From: Lodderomyces elongisporus
Taxonomy: Eukaryota; Ascomycota; Pichiomycetes; Serinales; Debaryomycetaceae
DNA: 64,000 nt
Direction: 5' to 3'
NCBI RefSeq assembly: GCF_030384665.1
Contig: NC_083676.1
Span: 62,001 to 126,000 of the forward strand
The notes under the pieces were generated by a model. It saw only the letters and a list, made by a program, of their open reading frames with translations. It did not search any database and was not told the origin of the DNA. A program made the position numbers and the translations under genes. Positions 9,779-21,625 of this stretch are shown in pieces (position 1 is the stretch's first letter; each line of letters opens with the position of its first letter).

Positions 9779-11920
9779 CGTGTAACCTTTGCGTTGTATG
9801 TGTTTCTCCTGGTTTGTTTTTAATTTTATGTGATCCTCTAAATTTCACAACGGTAAACTTTTGAACTGTTGAAATTCTACGGTATTGGTATTCTAAGTCT
9901 AGTCTCTAGCTGTATATATATATATGCTTCAACAACTTCTGCTCCAGAAAAGAAAAGAAAAGAAAAGAAAAGTAATGGCGTGAATGGTCTATGTGGTGTT
10001 GTTTTTTTTAAAAAAAAAGGGGGGGAATGGAGTGTTTGCGCTGATTGTGTCCTTCACTTTATTTATATAAATATAGAATATAGTTGTGTATATATATATA
10101 TATTTATATATATAAACTTCTTGTTTTTTATGTGTAATTTTTTGATATGTTTGAGTCGCCTGCAAATTAGTAGTACTGTGGAATACAGAATAATAATGAA
10201 ACAAAAAATAAATAAATAAATAAATAAAATAATAAATAAAAAAGTTTTGGTATTTCTTTTATTTTCTTTCTTTCTTTCTTCTGTTTCTCCTCTCTTCTTT
10301 CGCTCAACACTCAGAAAAGCTCTATATAATTTTGTTTCTAGCTTCTCCATTTTCGGAGTATCTCTTCCCCTCCCACACGCACCCACCCATCTCACAATTT
10401 TTATCTTTAATTTTTTTATATTTTTTTTTTTTATTTTTTTATTTTTATTTTATTTCTCTCTTTTGGTTGTTCTAGTACCTAACTAACTTGTGTCGCTACC
10501 ATTGGCTTTATTTCTTTGTGTATACGACAAACACTCAACATGTCAAAGTTACTTACGTGATGATTATGTAATAATAATGTCTATTTTACCCCTCACATTT
10601 TTTTATTGTGGTTTTTTAGTCGTTTGCTTTTTTTATCATTCCCATTACAAATTTACAAACTTACTTTTCTCCTCCTTCTCCTCAATCTTCTCCTTCTCCT
10701 CCTTTTCCCTATTCTCCTCCTCTATTCCATACTTCCTTTTCTCCCAAGCCAACAATCTTTTTCCTCACACTCTCTCTTTAGCTCCTTTCCTTCCTTCCTT
10801 CTAATTAGTCCGCGCTATTTCACTCTTTACCCGTGGACATTGTTGAATATTGTCAATTTTATTTTTTTATTTTTCTAGCCTATGACTTTTTTTTTGCTTT
10901 ACTACTTTGAGCTACTCCAATATTTATCCTTCGCTAAACCTAAACCACTACCCCTCTCACTCCTTCACCTTCACCCCTTCACCTTCTTCTTCTTCTTCAC
11001 CTTCTCCTTTATTTGTTCGTTTTACTCTTTGCTCTTACAGCATTTAGTACAGTGTAAGTCAAAACATTTCAATTAATCACCAATTAACCAATCTACCGAA
11101 AGTTAACGGAAGTATACAACCTTTATGAAAAGCGACTCGGACTATAATCCAACATAAACATACCAAGAATATATTAATGTGGCATAAAAGCTCATACGCA
11201 CAATACGTCCACTACGTCCACTACGTCCAATGCATCCCCCTACTGGTTTCTCCGTTTGCCGTTTACTATAATCACATCAAATTGAACAAATAACAGTAAT
11301 TATCTAAAAAAAAATAAAAAATAAAAAATAAAATAAAAAATAAATAAAAATCTGACATCTTCTATTCCTGTTTTTTCCGTCACTTTGGAAATGTTACCCA
11401 AAATTTCACCTTCTCGACTTTTTCTTTTTCTTTTTCCTCTTATATTTTTTTTTTCTTTTTTAATTTACTATAATTATTGATATTCTTCCATTATCTCTAT
11501 AATCTTTGTTCTTTTTAGAATCACCTGAGTCAAAACAATAGACTCAAGCCAATGATCAGTTGATTTCACTCGCAAGTGCATCAAACCTTCTGCACCAACA
11601 CCAAGACGATTTGGAAAAGGAATAATAAAAAATTTTAATACCAGTATAAGAATATAGAGGAGTTAAGTGAAAGTTAAAATACTAAGCAAAAGAAAAAAAA
11701 AGAAAAATACAAAATACAAAAGTAGCTAAACAGATCATGAGTCTAATTCAATAGGTTTTTTGGCCATTTCTACAAATCTTGCTTTTTCCGCTTAACTCCT
11801 CGATAATTTACCGATACGATGTATGATCTTTGCATTCTAGCCAACTCCTATAAGTAATTGACTAATTATTGGCTAGTCATAACGAGTCATGACTAAAATA
11901 ATCATAATATGACGTTGCAT

Positions 11921-11956
<36 letters not shown>

Positions 11957-12750
11957 CACTTTCCTTTGCTTCCTCTTCTTCTTCTTCTTTCGACTGCACT
12001 TTTCTGCACGATACATTCTATGCGGCGTATCCATTCCTTATCCTTCTCTTCTAGTCTTTCTAATTTAATGTATGTTTTAACTTACAAACTAGACCTCGGC
12101 TTTAAAGGGAGATTTCTTTTCATTTGTTTTTTTTTCACTTTCTTCTTCTGAAGTCAACTTCGATGATAGAATGAACTGGTTTATTCGGTATTCGGAGATC
12201 AGGAATTCAATAGCTAGACAAAATATATATTCAAGCGAAATCATTTTTTTACATTATTTAGCTTTGCAGAATAAACAGTTTGGCTGGTTATCAGACAAAT
12301 TTGTTCTCTTCTTTTTTTTGGGGGGTCTTTGACACATTGACTATCTACACAATGACAATTGTTATTTAGTAATAGTAAAAACTAAATAAACCGTCAATAT
12401 TGACAAAAGTTCTCAAGAGAACTTGTCATCAAACAAGGATCACTTGCTTTATCTCTTGCTCCCTATACATAAAATACAAGGACAGCTTTAAAAGAATGCG
12501 TGTGCGCGCGCTTTTGTCTTGATCAGAGAAACAAAACAAACAGAGACAAACAGAGACGAAAAAAAAAAAGAAAACAAGTTGGGCTTTAGCCAGATCAAAA
12601 GATAATAAAAACATTTGCAACACCAACAAAGGCATCACGTATTAGCACAAAGCTTACATAGTATTGCACACTTTTCCTACCGCTTTCCACACACCCACTA
12701 CCACCACCACTTATTTTCACAACATACCCCATGAACAACATTGCCTCTTC
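9779..12750. other. Long divergent intergenic region between the CCCH gene and SGS1
   Basis: Almost 3 kb with no supportable gene; every open frame is low complexity (poly-Phe/Leu from pyrimidine tracts). Visible structure: AAAAG repeats at about 9950-9971; a T8A8G7 junction at about 10003-10025; TA runs at about 10088-10112; AAAT repeats at about 10206-10240; a tandem ACTACGTCC motif at about 11205-11229; a CT microsatellite at about 11925-11952; and an alternating GTGTGCGCGCGC stretch near 12498-12511. Both 5' leaders and promoters must lie here. The length fits a heavily regulated gene such as the CCCH gene. Confidence 0.6.
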
Positions 12751-12883
12751 ATGATCAAGGGCAACAATTTATCGCAACACCTAGGATGGGTTGAAACAGC
12801 GAAACCATATTTACCACCACAATCGCTAATCACGTCTGTCTTAAAACAATATCCTAGACACGTTATCCCACCAACCACATCGC

Positions 12884-12948
<65 letters not shown>

Positions 12949-15900
12949 CCACCACTACCTCCTCCCCCTACACGACACCAACAGTACAATCAACCTAATA
13001 ACAACAACAACATCATCATCAATAATAATAATAATAATAACGCGCTCAATACACAAGGTACGAGTATAAAAGAAAGTGGCGTGTCTGTTGTGGGAGACCT
13101 TGTTGTCACCACCTTCAGCACAAGTTCTCAGAATAAGGAAAACATCCCGCCATCATCAACATCTCTAACTAATAGGAATGGAAACGGACATGCTCAAAAT
13201 AGGGTACAAGAGACAAGAAACAACACGACTATAAATCCATCAATTCACACTTCAGCCCCAATAGAAAAATCACTGCCGTCTTTACCCTCTTCATCGTCAT
13301 CGTCATCATCATCATCGTCTGCTTTGAAAAGGACAAAGAAAACACAACTGCAACTACCGATTACATCGCAATATTTTCAAAATGCAAATACTGTCAACAA
13401 CAAAAGTCAAATCAATACTAAATCAAATTCAAACATAATCGACTTGACATTTGAAAATAGCCCACAAAGGAATCTGAAACGACCGGCGACCGATGTATCA
13501 ACACAATCGTCTCTGCGCAACAAAAGACCGCATTTGTCAAACACAGAACCACCGCACATTGATGCCAGTGACAAACTACGTAAATGTTTTGAATTGGTTA
13601 AACTTCAAGAAGCCAAAATCAAATTACTAGAGGAGAAGTTTCTCATTAGTGAATCGACTTCAATATCATTGGATCAAAAGAAACAAGAATACGTGGTGTT
13701 ACAACCACAGATTGAGACATTAGACGAACAAATCACTATGTTGAAATCGAGCATATCAGATTCATCAGCAAGAGAACTACCATCGCCACCTGAATTAGCC
13801 AATACTGAACATGAACAAAATCATCGACTGGGGAGCGGAAACATATTTGAAACACAAATTAGCTATCAACAAGATTATGAACAAGAACATGGACAGGAAC
13901 ATGGACAGGAACATGGACAGGAACAAGAACAAATTACTCAAGCACCATTGTTATCTACATTTGCATTTACGCCCTCTTCTATACCAAATTACGAAGTCAC
14001 CGATGATATTGAAGAAAGTACTGCAGACGCAACTCTTTTTAGAGCACCTGCAAGACCAACACGTGTTGCCGAGGCAAGACAAATTGTATCTAATATTTCT
14101 GCCAATGATACAAATGAGGTGAATGAGATAAGCGAGGTGAATGATGGAAATAACTTCAACAAGATTAATAATGCTAATGAAGCAGACATACTGGTTGCAG
14201 AAGTAGAAGATGATTTTGGCGAGCGAACGATGGATGGGTTGCGAACACCAACTCAAGAACGGGATGATTTTGATGATATGGGAAGTTTCATAGATGATGA
14301 AGAAGAAGAGGAGGATACGTTTTCGGAATTTGGCACCGAGCTGCAATATGTTGCAAAAGTTGACAGGAATGAATTGGATAATATCCGATTGTCACCAGAT
14401 GTGGCCGAGAAATATGGCATTACCTATGACTTTCACGATAACTCGAACAAAGCTAACAACAATAGTAATGATGATAATGGCAATGGTAAGTATAAGCAAC
14501 CAAACTTATCACCAATTGCTTCGGATATTGATCTACCAAACAAAAACTTCAATGATCCTATTGATCAAACAGATTATGATGATGAAAATTTTGACTTTCG
14601 CACCGAAAGTCGCGATCTTGATAATGACTATGTTGAGGAAGTTGAGTATTCCACGCAATTGAACCAGGAGAGAGAAGTAGACATTATCGAACTTTCTGAT
14701 GAAGAAGAAGAAGACGACGAAGAAGACGAGGATGACACAGCATTGGGCGATCTTCCTATGCCGTCTGTACCTGTTTCAACGGCAGCCAATCTTAATGCAA
14801 TATCACAATCTATTCTTTTGCAGCAGCAGCAACAACAACAACAACTACAACAAAGAACTCAAGGACCAAATACGTCTATACACACACAAGGAGTACAACC
14901 ACCATTATTGAATCTCGACTCCGAAGATGACTTTAGCGATGAAGACGATGAACTTATGGAAATCATCAATCGACCCAAGGCAAAGGAAAATGACAAAAAT
15001 GATAAGAACAACAACGACAAAAACAACAACAACGACAACGGCGGGTACAAGGATATGGATGAAAATAATATGCAAGTCACGATCCCTCGTCCTCCTACGC
15101 CCCCTGGCTCCGAGGAATTTATTGATGAGATATACACTACACTAAACAATACATTCAAGCTTCAAGCATTCAGACCAAATCAATTAGAGGCTGTTGTTGC
15201 TACTTTACTCAATAAGGATACTTTTGTATTGATGCCTACGGGTGGTGGTAAGTCATTATGCTACCAACTTCCAGCATTAATCAAAGGAGCCAAGAGCCAA
15301 GGTACAACTATAGTGATATCGCCATTGATTTCATTAATGCATGACCAAGTGCAGCACCTTATTGCAAGGGATATCAAGGCAGGTATGATTAGTTCTCGAG
15401 CAAGTTCTGAAGACAATAAGCATACACTAAACTTATTCCGCGAAGGGTTTCTCAATATTGTTTACTTGTCACCGGAAAAGGCCAACAAGTCATCTATGAT
15501 CCAAAGAATAATCAGTAAGCTTTATGAACGCAACCAGCTTGCCAGAGTTGTTATTGATGAAGCACATTGCTTAAGTTCATGGGGCCATGACTTCCGTCCT
15601 GATTACAAAGGTATGAGTTTTTTCAAAGAAAACTTTCCTTCTGTGCCCGTGATGGCGTTGACCGCCACTGCGAATGAAAAAGTGAGAATGGACATTATAC
15701 ACAATTTGAAGCTCAATTCGCCTGTTTTCTTGAAACAAAGCTTTAACCGAACAAATTTGCTATATGAGATTAAATGGAAAAAGAAGGATTACCTTGAAGA
15801 TATAAAGACATACATCATGACCAGGTTTCCTCGATCAACGGGGATCTTGTTTTGTAATAGTAAGCAGGCCTGTGAAGACACATCAAGCAAACTAAACGAA

Positions 15901-16719
15901 CTTGGTCTTTCGACTGGGTTTTATCATGCAGGAATGTCTACCGAGGATCGATTCCAAGCTCAGCATCTTTGGCAAACGGGCAAAACGCGGATAATATGTG
16001 CTACAATTGCATTTGGTATGGGTATAGACAAGCCTGATGTACGATTTGTGATTCATCTTTTCATTCCACGAAGCTTAGAAGGGTATTACCAAGAAACCGG
16101 TCGTGCTGGTCGTGACGGTAAGGCTTCGGAGTGTATCTTGTACTATTGTTACCGCGATGCACGTTCATTACAAAATTTGATACATCGAGATGAGAATCTC
16201 ACTGAAGAAGGTAAGGAGAACCACTTGGCAAAATTACGACAGGTTGTGCAGTATTGTGAGAATACCACCGATTGTCGAAGACAGCAAGTGTTGCATTATT
16301 TCAACGAATCATTTAATCCTGTGGATTGTAAGAAACAATGCGATAATTGCAAGAACTATAACCATGTTACAGTGGTTGAGAAAGATTGCACCGAGTATGC
16401 GCAAGATATTATCAAACTAGTCAAATCGATCCAAAGTGAAAAAGTTACTGTGTTGCATTGTCAAGATGTATTTAGAGGAATGAAACATAGTAAAATCACG
16501 AGAATGGGACATCAAAATAACCCATATCATGGTAAAGGTAAAAGCTTGGATAAGGGAGATATCGAAAGGATTTTTTTCTACTTATTGAGCGATAACTGTC
16601 TTGTTGAGTACCAAGTGATGAAGGCTGGGTTTGCTTCTAATTATGTCAGGGCAGGAAAAAATGCTTCCAAGGTGTTAAACGGACGGAAGAAGATTAAGAT
16701 ACAGTTTAGCTCAGCTTGA
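12751..16719 (+). CDS. SGS1: Sgs1, RecQ-family 3'-5' DNA helicase
   Basis: RecQ helicase expected to act with Top3-Rmi1 in dissolving recombination intermediates and in fork repair. I start at the first in-frame ATG, 12751 (1322 residues); the frame is open 29 codons further upstream but has no ATG. The N-terminus (HLGWVETAKPYLPP) resembles the Top3/Rmi1-binding end of Sgs1. A pure CAA-encoded run of 22 Gln lies at 12883-12948, followed by Pro, Asn and Ser tracts and a long acidic region near residues 510-760. The helicase core starts near residue 790: motif I GGGKS near 830, DEAH box (VVIDEAHCLSSWGHDFRPD) near 935, and motif VI QETGRAGRDG. The RecQ-Ct zinc-binding cysteines (CRRQ...CKKQCDNC) lie near 1175. 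The protein stops soon after the winged helix (NGRKKIKIQFSSA), so no HRDC domain is visible. Confidence 0.95.
12883..12948 (+). repeat. Uninterrupted (CAA)22 tract coding for polyglutamine in SGS1
   Basis: Twenty-two consecutive CAA codons with no CAG interruption, near residues 45-66 of Sgs1, followed directly by a Pro-rich stretch. Pure trinucleotide runs of this kind are typically length-polymorphic. Confidence 0.9.
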
Positions 16720-17355
16720 AATAAACTGAGAGGAAGAAGAGGAGGAAGTGTTAATAGGGATGATAGTAGCTAATCAAAATCTCAGAAACCATTTATCGTT
16801 ATTTATCGTTATTATGTTTATTATTGTTGTAACAGAAAATGAAAAAGATAGAATATTGTTTAAAGACTATTCTTTTTTAGTTTTCTTAATTCTTTTTGGG
16901 TGTTTTTTATGTTTTGCCATGTTTTCGATTGATTGTAAAATTTCTTCTTGAATCGTGTATATGAAAAATCTATGAATATCTGCTTGCATGGGGGGGAAAG
17001 GGGAAAAAAGCCGCACAGACACCGTGTATGTATATAGTGTAAGGGGTTTCCTTCCGTCTATAGTGATTTTGATCAGTTATTTCTAGGAATCTTGATTTTT
17101 TATCTTATCGCATTTATAGTTGAACGTTTCGGCTGCTACACCATTTGATTATTCTGCATTCAAGACTTTAAATTGATAAACTGACCATTACACATATATT
17201 ATTGGAATATCTCAAACCAGCCTTCGATTTTGATCATTTAAAACCCGAGAATAGTAGATCAAAAACTTGAAATAAACGAATACAACATAGAAGAAGAAAG
17301 AAAGAAAGAAGAATTAACATAAAGTATCTTTCAACAAACAATTACTTCTTAGATT
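16720..17355. other. Intergenic between SGS1 and the E2 gene
   Basis: Holds the SGS1 3' region and the E2 promoter. AT-rich, with a short G run near 16990 and a GAAA run just before the E2 start (about 17292-17312). I searched the frames after the SGS1 stop for a displaced HRDC domain and saw none. Confidence 0.6.
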
Positions 17356-17862
17356 ATGTCACGACACCCATATCAAAAGCGTCTTTTAAAAGAGTATCAA
17401 TCGTTATCTCGATCTCAACTACCAGGAATAACACTTGTATCAAGTGACGACAATTTGACTAGCTACATTTTCCAACTCTGCCTCTCCAATCATACATTAT
17501 ACCCCTCGAACTATTATTTATCTATAAAAATCACTGATGAGTACCCCGTGGACTCGCCGCTGGTGAAATTCATTAAATATGCAGACATTTCAGCTGATTT
17601 GGATGAGACTAGGTCAGACGATGTGCCCACACTGGTAATACCTGTGCATCCACATATTTATTCCAACGGCCATATTTGTTTGAACTTGTTGGGTGATGAC
17701 TGGACACCGGCATGTTCGATTGAGAGCATATTATTGAGTATACAGAGTATGTTGGATACAAATGTGTTGGATGAGAGGCCACCGGATAACGATAATTACG
17801 TAAGTCACGCTCCCGACGATCCTAAAAGGACGAGGTTCATTTACCACGATGATAACGTGTAA
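17356..17862 (+). CDS. Ubiquitin-conjugating enzyme E2, UBE2W type
   Basis: An E2 of 168 residues that should carry ubiquitin on a catalytic cysteine. ATG at 17356. The start (QKRLLKEYQSLSRSQLPGI) is the E2 N-terminal helix. The active-site segment is HPHIYSNGHICLNLL, where the family HPN motif is replaced by HPHIYSNG and the catalytic Cys sits in GHICL. DDWTPACSIESILLSIQSML follows, and the C-terminal part has RPPDNDNY and ends near IYHDD. These features match UBE2W, known in animals for attaching ubiquitin to disordered protein N-termini; whether the yeast enzyme does the same is inference. There is an extra Asp-rich insert (ISADLDETRSDD) before the active site. It lies about 640 bp after SGS1 and is convergent with ALG14. 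Confidence 0.9.
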   Translation: MSRHPYQKRLLKEYQSLSRSQLPGITLVSSDDNLTSYIFQLCLSNHTLYPSNYYLSIKITDEYPVDSPLVKFIKYADISADLDETRSDDVPTLVIPVHPHIYSNGHICLNLLGDDWTPACSIESILLSIQSMLDTNVLDERPPDNDNYVSHAPDDPKRTRFIYHDDNV

Positions 17863-17902
17863 CAAAGAGTCAATGTTTTACTAGCAAGAAAGTTCAGGGT
17901 CG

Positions 17903-18004
17903 TGTAAACATATGAATGTATATATATATATGTGTGTGTGTGTAAACGTGTGTAAATGTGTGTAAATGTGTGTAAATGTGTGTAAATACATGTATATGTA
18001 TATT
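17903..18004 (+). promoter_or_regulatory. Cluster of UGUA (PUF-type) octamers in the E2 3' region, partly a 10-bp tandem repeat
   Basis: Starting 40 nt after the E2 stop there are TGTAAACA (17903), TGTATATA (17917), TGTAAACG (17941), TGTAAATG (17951, 17961, 17971), TGTAAATA (17981), TGTATATG (17991) and TGTATATT (17997). The 17941-17988 part is a tandem repeat with a 10-bp unit. UGUANAUA is the consensus of Puf3-type Pumilio proteins, and two copies match it exactly. The array may be either a functional cluster or a TG-rich microsatellite. Confidence 0.5.
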
Positions 18005-18123
18005 CAACAAAAACAGATCAAGATGATTTGATTTAATCACAATACACCTGTTTTGACCCAACTTGATTTGATTTTACTGAAAATAATTTGTTCAACCTGA
18101 CCTGTTTTGTCTGGACATGTCTA

Positions 18124-18930
18124 TTATATTAAAATACCGTAATATTCGGCTCTAGCGTATACTTGACTTAATTGTGGCCACTGTACAATAAACCTATCAG
18201 CGATGGGTAAAATCAATTTCCCACTAAGGCTCAATCGGTTGACTCTGGCCAAGCTCTCTACATATATGATTTTGGTGGCGCATAAGCCCATGAATTTATA
18301 GAAAAACAAAATGTAGGCTATGGGAATGCACGTACCGGGTCCATTGACGAGCAAAATATCAGGCTTGTTGAAAAATAACACAACCGATGCCACGATGAAC
18401 GAATATACTGTAGTAAACACCGATGTGAAGTATGACTGTCCCACTTTTCTAGCTCGTGGAACACTTAGATATGTCACTTTGGATCGAGAGTGTTGTGTAT
18501 CACAACTACTACTCTTGGTAGTTTCTATCAGTTTCATTTGTATTTCTGCCAGTTTAACTTGGTCCAAGGATCGTGTATCGCCAGATGAATATATCCAAGT
18601 TCTTTGTAGGCTCAGCAAATCGAGTTTTGAAAGCATCTTCATCATTTCTCCCGTGTGACCACCAGAACCTAGGAATACGGCAATGCTCGAATCTGATCGT
18701 GAAACTTTGGCTAATGTTTTACCAGAGTTGAGATGTAGTGGTTTATTTGTATTAATTGATTTCAGTAGACGTAAACATGGTAGAATGCGTATTAATCTGA
18801 TTAGCGCTATAGTGATAGGTATTGAGGTTAAAACCACGGCACAACAAAAGAATGTTTCGAGACTCGAGATAATCATGAGAAGGACCCAGCAGATTATGTA
18901 AATGGAGCAAACAAGTGTAAATAAACACAT
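18124..18930 (-). CDS. ALG14: Alg14, membrane anchor subunit of UDP-GlcNAc transferase
   Basis: Alg14 recruits the catalytic subunit Alg13 to the cytosolic face of the ER and forms with it the enzyme adding the second GlcNAc to dolichol-PP-GlcNAc in N-glycan assembly. ATG at 18930 gives 268 residues; the frame is open one TTG codon further. Two hydrophobic segments occupy residues 1-50. The signature GSGGHTGEM is at 88-96, followed by a Rossmann-like domain with VPRARKVGQSY and VNGPGTCIP, then IIYVESLARV and the C-terminal FIVQWPQL. An internal ATG (MIISSLETFF) would give a protein about 19 residues shorter, nearer the budding-yeast length. The 3' end faces the E2 gene with a 261-bp gap. Confidence 0.93.
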   Translation of the reverse strand: MCLFTLVCSIYIICWVLLMIISSLETFFCCAVVLTSIPITIALIRLIRILPCLRLLKSINTNKPLHLNSGKTLAKVSRSDSSIAVFLGSGGHTGEMMKMLSKLDLLSLQRTWIYSSGDTRSLDQVKLAEIQMKLIETTKSSSCDTQHSRSKVTYLSVPRARKVGQSYFTSVFTTVYSFIVASVVLFFNKPDILLVNGPGTCIPIAYILFFYKFMGLCATKIIYVESLARVNRLSLSGKLILPIADRFIVQWPQLSQVYARAEYYGILI

Positions 18931-18990
18931 CAAATGTGCATAGTTATTCGCTAGTGTAGTATAATAAGTTGGTACTGCAGTATATACGGT

Positions 18991-19025
<35 letters not shown>

Positions 19026-20779
19026 CTGTGTTCTCTTGTTATTGTCTAACGTGGGCGGGGTTTGAATTGAAAATTGTCAAATTTGGTTCTTGAACCTTTG
19101 AGCTCTGGAGCTTTTGAACAATAATCAATCCCAAATAATAAACAAAGTAGTTTATTGACAATTGGGGCTAGATTTAAATTCCAAATGCACAGATTGCGTC
19201 AGAGTTTGTTGATTATATTGCAATTAAAATTGTTTCAGCCTACATTGAAATTAAGTCTCGCGAGGTTTACTCCTCCACTATGTTTTGAGATGCATAAAAA
19301 AGAAACAGAATAATTGTTTACGGGTATAACACCAAGAAGCGAAAGAAGATTTAACCAAAAAAACAGTTGTCAAATACTTAAAGGACAAAGTAGAGAAAAA
19401 GAATAGATTTGTATGAAAAAAGTGGTATCTAGGGAAAAAGAACCAAATACCTGTGGATTTCTTCAAAAGAGTAAAGTTCAGAAGACTGCTGTACACCTCC
19501 TCGCCCTCGCCCTCCCCCCCCCCTCCGCTCTCCAATCCCAATCTTGTTGACCCAAACAAAAAATTTAATAAAATTCTTAAATTATTGGTCAAAATTTTTC
19601 GTGAGATCAGCCAGAATATACTAAGATGAGCTTGTAAATTTCTTCTTTTAATAATGTTAGTAAACCTCTACCCACCAAAAAAAAAAACAATAATATTAAC
19701 AATAAAAAAAAAAAAAATACCCATATATTCCTATTCTTCAAATGGCATTTTAAAATTCAGTGTTAAAAAGCTCTGAAATTATTAATTTATCAACACGGTT
19801 TTTTTTCAGGTGAAGAAATTCGTTGTTGTTATAAATAATCGATTCATCAATTTAAAATGCTCAATTTTTTTTGAATGGAATAGTTAGGGATAATTGACCT
19901 CTTGTATAACATACACTTGATATGCGATGTGATCAAATCCACACACTTCTCAAGCTTGATTAGGCAATCAATTGAGAATGTTGAGCATATTTGATCGATG
20001 CACTGATGAAGAAGAATACTAAAGAAGTAGTAAAAGGAAAAATTGAACAAAAAGAAGAAGAAAAGTGGGAAAAAAAAAAGGAAAAGGAAAGGAAGCATAT
20101 AAATAGTATTCAATTAATTTACAGAACAAATTTTTCTATTAGTGATGAGATCTGGTCTGTCTATATATATATGTGCTACCAAGTGTACTTCTTCTTTAAA
20201 AGCTCTTTTTTTCTCTGTTTTTTTTTCTATGTTTTTTCTCTTTTCGCGTCTTGTTTTATTCTCCTCGTTCTTCCACATGGATTCCCTCACTTGCTTCCCC
20301 CTAATTTGAACTCCTCGGTACCAAATGGACCGACTCCTACTACGCGAATTGTTTGAGCTGCGCCACGCTGCTCCATGATTACTTCTCCCCTCCTCCTTCC
20401 CTTCCCTTCCCTTTCCTTCCCAATCCCAACCTCTTAATTACACACTCGCCTCAAACGATATTTTAATTTTTTCCTCTATTTTTTTCTCTATTTTGTTTAT
20501 ACGAAACAGTAGAGGATTGTTAAAACAGAAATATTACACACGCACTCACTCAAACAGTGTGTGAGATGCACGAAAAACAGAATAAGTTGTTTTTTCTTTT
20601 TTTCAATCGGAGTCCAAATTTATTACCGAAACATTTTACTTTCATTCTTTTTTTATCAAACCAACCATAAGAAAAAAAGAACTACTTCATCCGTTGCTCG
20701 CTGCATTATTCCCTGACTCATTTTTATCACCATCATCATTATTACCATCGCTATTGTTGCCATTTGAGCTCAGCCAATC
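18931..20779. other. Divergent intergenic between ALG14 and TSC3
   Basis: No gene seen. Structure: TA then TG microsatellite at about 18990-19024; palindromic CTCGCGAG at about 19257-19265; a C run at about 19513-19524; poly(A) blocks at about 19676-19720; a purine-rich stretch at about 20010-20095; and a C3-run series at 20399-20421. The last 500 bp upstream of TSC3 are pyrimidine-rich on the plus strand, as in yeast core promoters. Confidence 0.55.
20399..20421 (-). other. Potential G-quadruplex upstream of TSC3
   Basis: Four CCC runs on the plus strand (20399-20401, 20404-20406, 20409-20411, 20419-20421) with spacers of 2, 2 and 7, so the minus strand has a G3-type quadruplex pattern. It lies about 360 bp before the TSC3 start. 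Pattern match only. Confidence 0.45.
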
Positions 20780-21178
20780 ATGTCCACAAGCTCAGCACAA
20801 TACGACTACGGATACGATTATATCAGACGCGCTACACAGAATGTGCAAGTGCCAACACTGACGCTGACTTCCTCCTCCTTATCGTCATCATCATCTAAAG
20901 CAGCAATGACTATTGAAAAACAACTGTATCAACAACATACCAGCACTACCAGGTCGTGGCTATATAACATGTACTATGTGCACTTTCCATTTATCATGTT
21001 AACAGGTGTCGAGCGTATGCTTTTACACGCAATGGTGCTATTATTTATGACATTTATCTTTTACGGTGTATACAGCTACTTGCCTACCAGTATAATGGTG
21101 GCGTTATCAAGAGGTTATTACTATATACTGGGTGTTGATGTTGGTGTTGAAGACATAGGCCAAAAATTGGCTGCATAA
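20780..21178 (+). CDS. TSC3: Tsc3-like small activating subunit of serine palmitoyltransferase
   Basis: Small ER membrane protein expected to bind and stimulate the Lcb1-Lcb2 serine palmitoyltransferase, the first step of sphingolipid synthesis. ATG at 20780, 132 residues. The conserved block is residues 60-102: LYNMYYVHFPFIML, then a polar turn (TGVER), then LLHAMVLLFMTFIFYGVYSY. This follows the pattern of budding-yeast Tsc3 (YYIHLPF, LHVFF, FFGI). The N-terminal 50 residues are Ser/Thr-rich and disordered. About 30 residues follow the membrane segment, making it longer than the 80-residue yeast protein. The call rests on this short block, the size and the topology. Confidence 0.8.
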   Translation: MSTSSAQYDYGYDYIRRATQNVQVPTLTLTSSSLSSSSSKAAMTIEKQLYQQHTSTTRSWLYNMYYVHFPFIMLTGVERMLLHAMVLLFMTFIFYGVYSYLPTSIMVALSRGYYYILGVDVGVEDIGQKLAA

Positions 21179-21625
21179 ATTAGAAGAAAGTTTTGTTTTT
21201 TCTTAAGATGCTTCTTCTTGTTCTTTTTCTTTTTCTTCTTTCATTTTCTTTTTTTGTTTCAGTTCCTCATGCTTTCTGGACTGGGTGATGTTGTTGGTCC
21301 TCCATGCTTATCTCATTTGCATTAGTATTTCACTTTTTTTTTTTGGTGTTTTCTTTTGTTAAATTTGCTTCAAATATATATATGTATATTTGTTTTTACC
21401 TTTTATCAGTAATCAAAATTTATAGATTTTGTATCTATATTGATTTTCTAAATGTTCTTAATTTTTTTTTAGTAAAATTTTATATAGTGCTCGCGCAGTT
21501 TTCGTGATATGAGCAGTGATTCTTATACATACTTTTTATTTTCCAGTCAAACTCTACACTCTTTTCGCTAGCCACTTTTATAATCTTTTGCAACCAAGAA
21601 ATAAATACATAAATTAAAAACAAAA
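21179..21625. other. Intergenic between TSC3 and RDH54
   Basis: TSC3 3' region and RDH54 promoter. T-rich on the plus strand. A CTCGCGCA stretch at about 21490-21497 lies about 130 bp before the RDH54 start and contains a CGCG core. Nothing else stands out. Confidence 0.5.

Noticed and set aside
10063..11076. Several overlapping 60-110 codon frames upstream of SGS1
   Set aside because: They are poly-Phe/Leu/Ser or Lys/Glu/Tyr translations of simple repeats, open in multiple frames at once.
12717..12989. Antisense frame with a poly-Cys run
   Set aside because: It is the complement of the (CAA)22 tract of SGS1.
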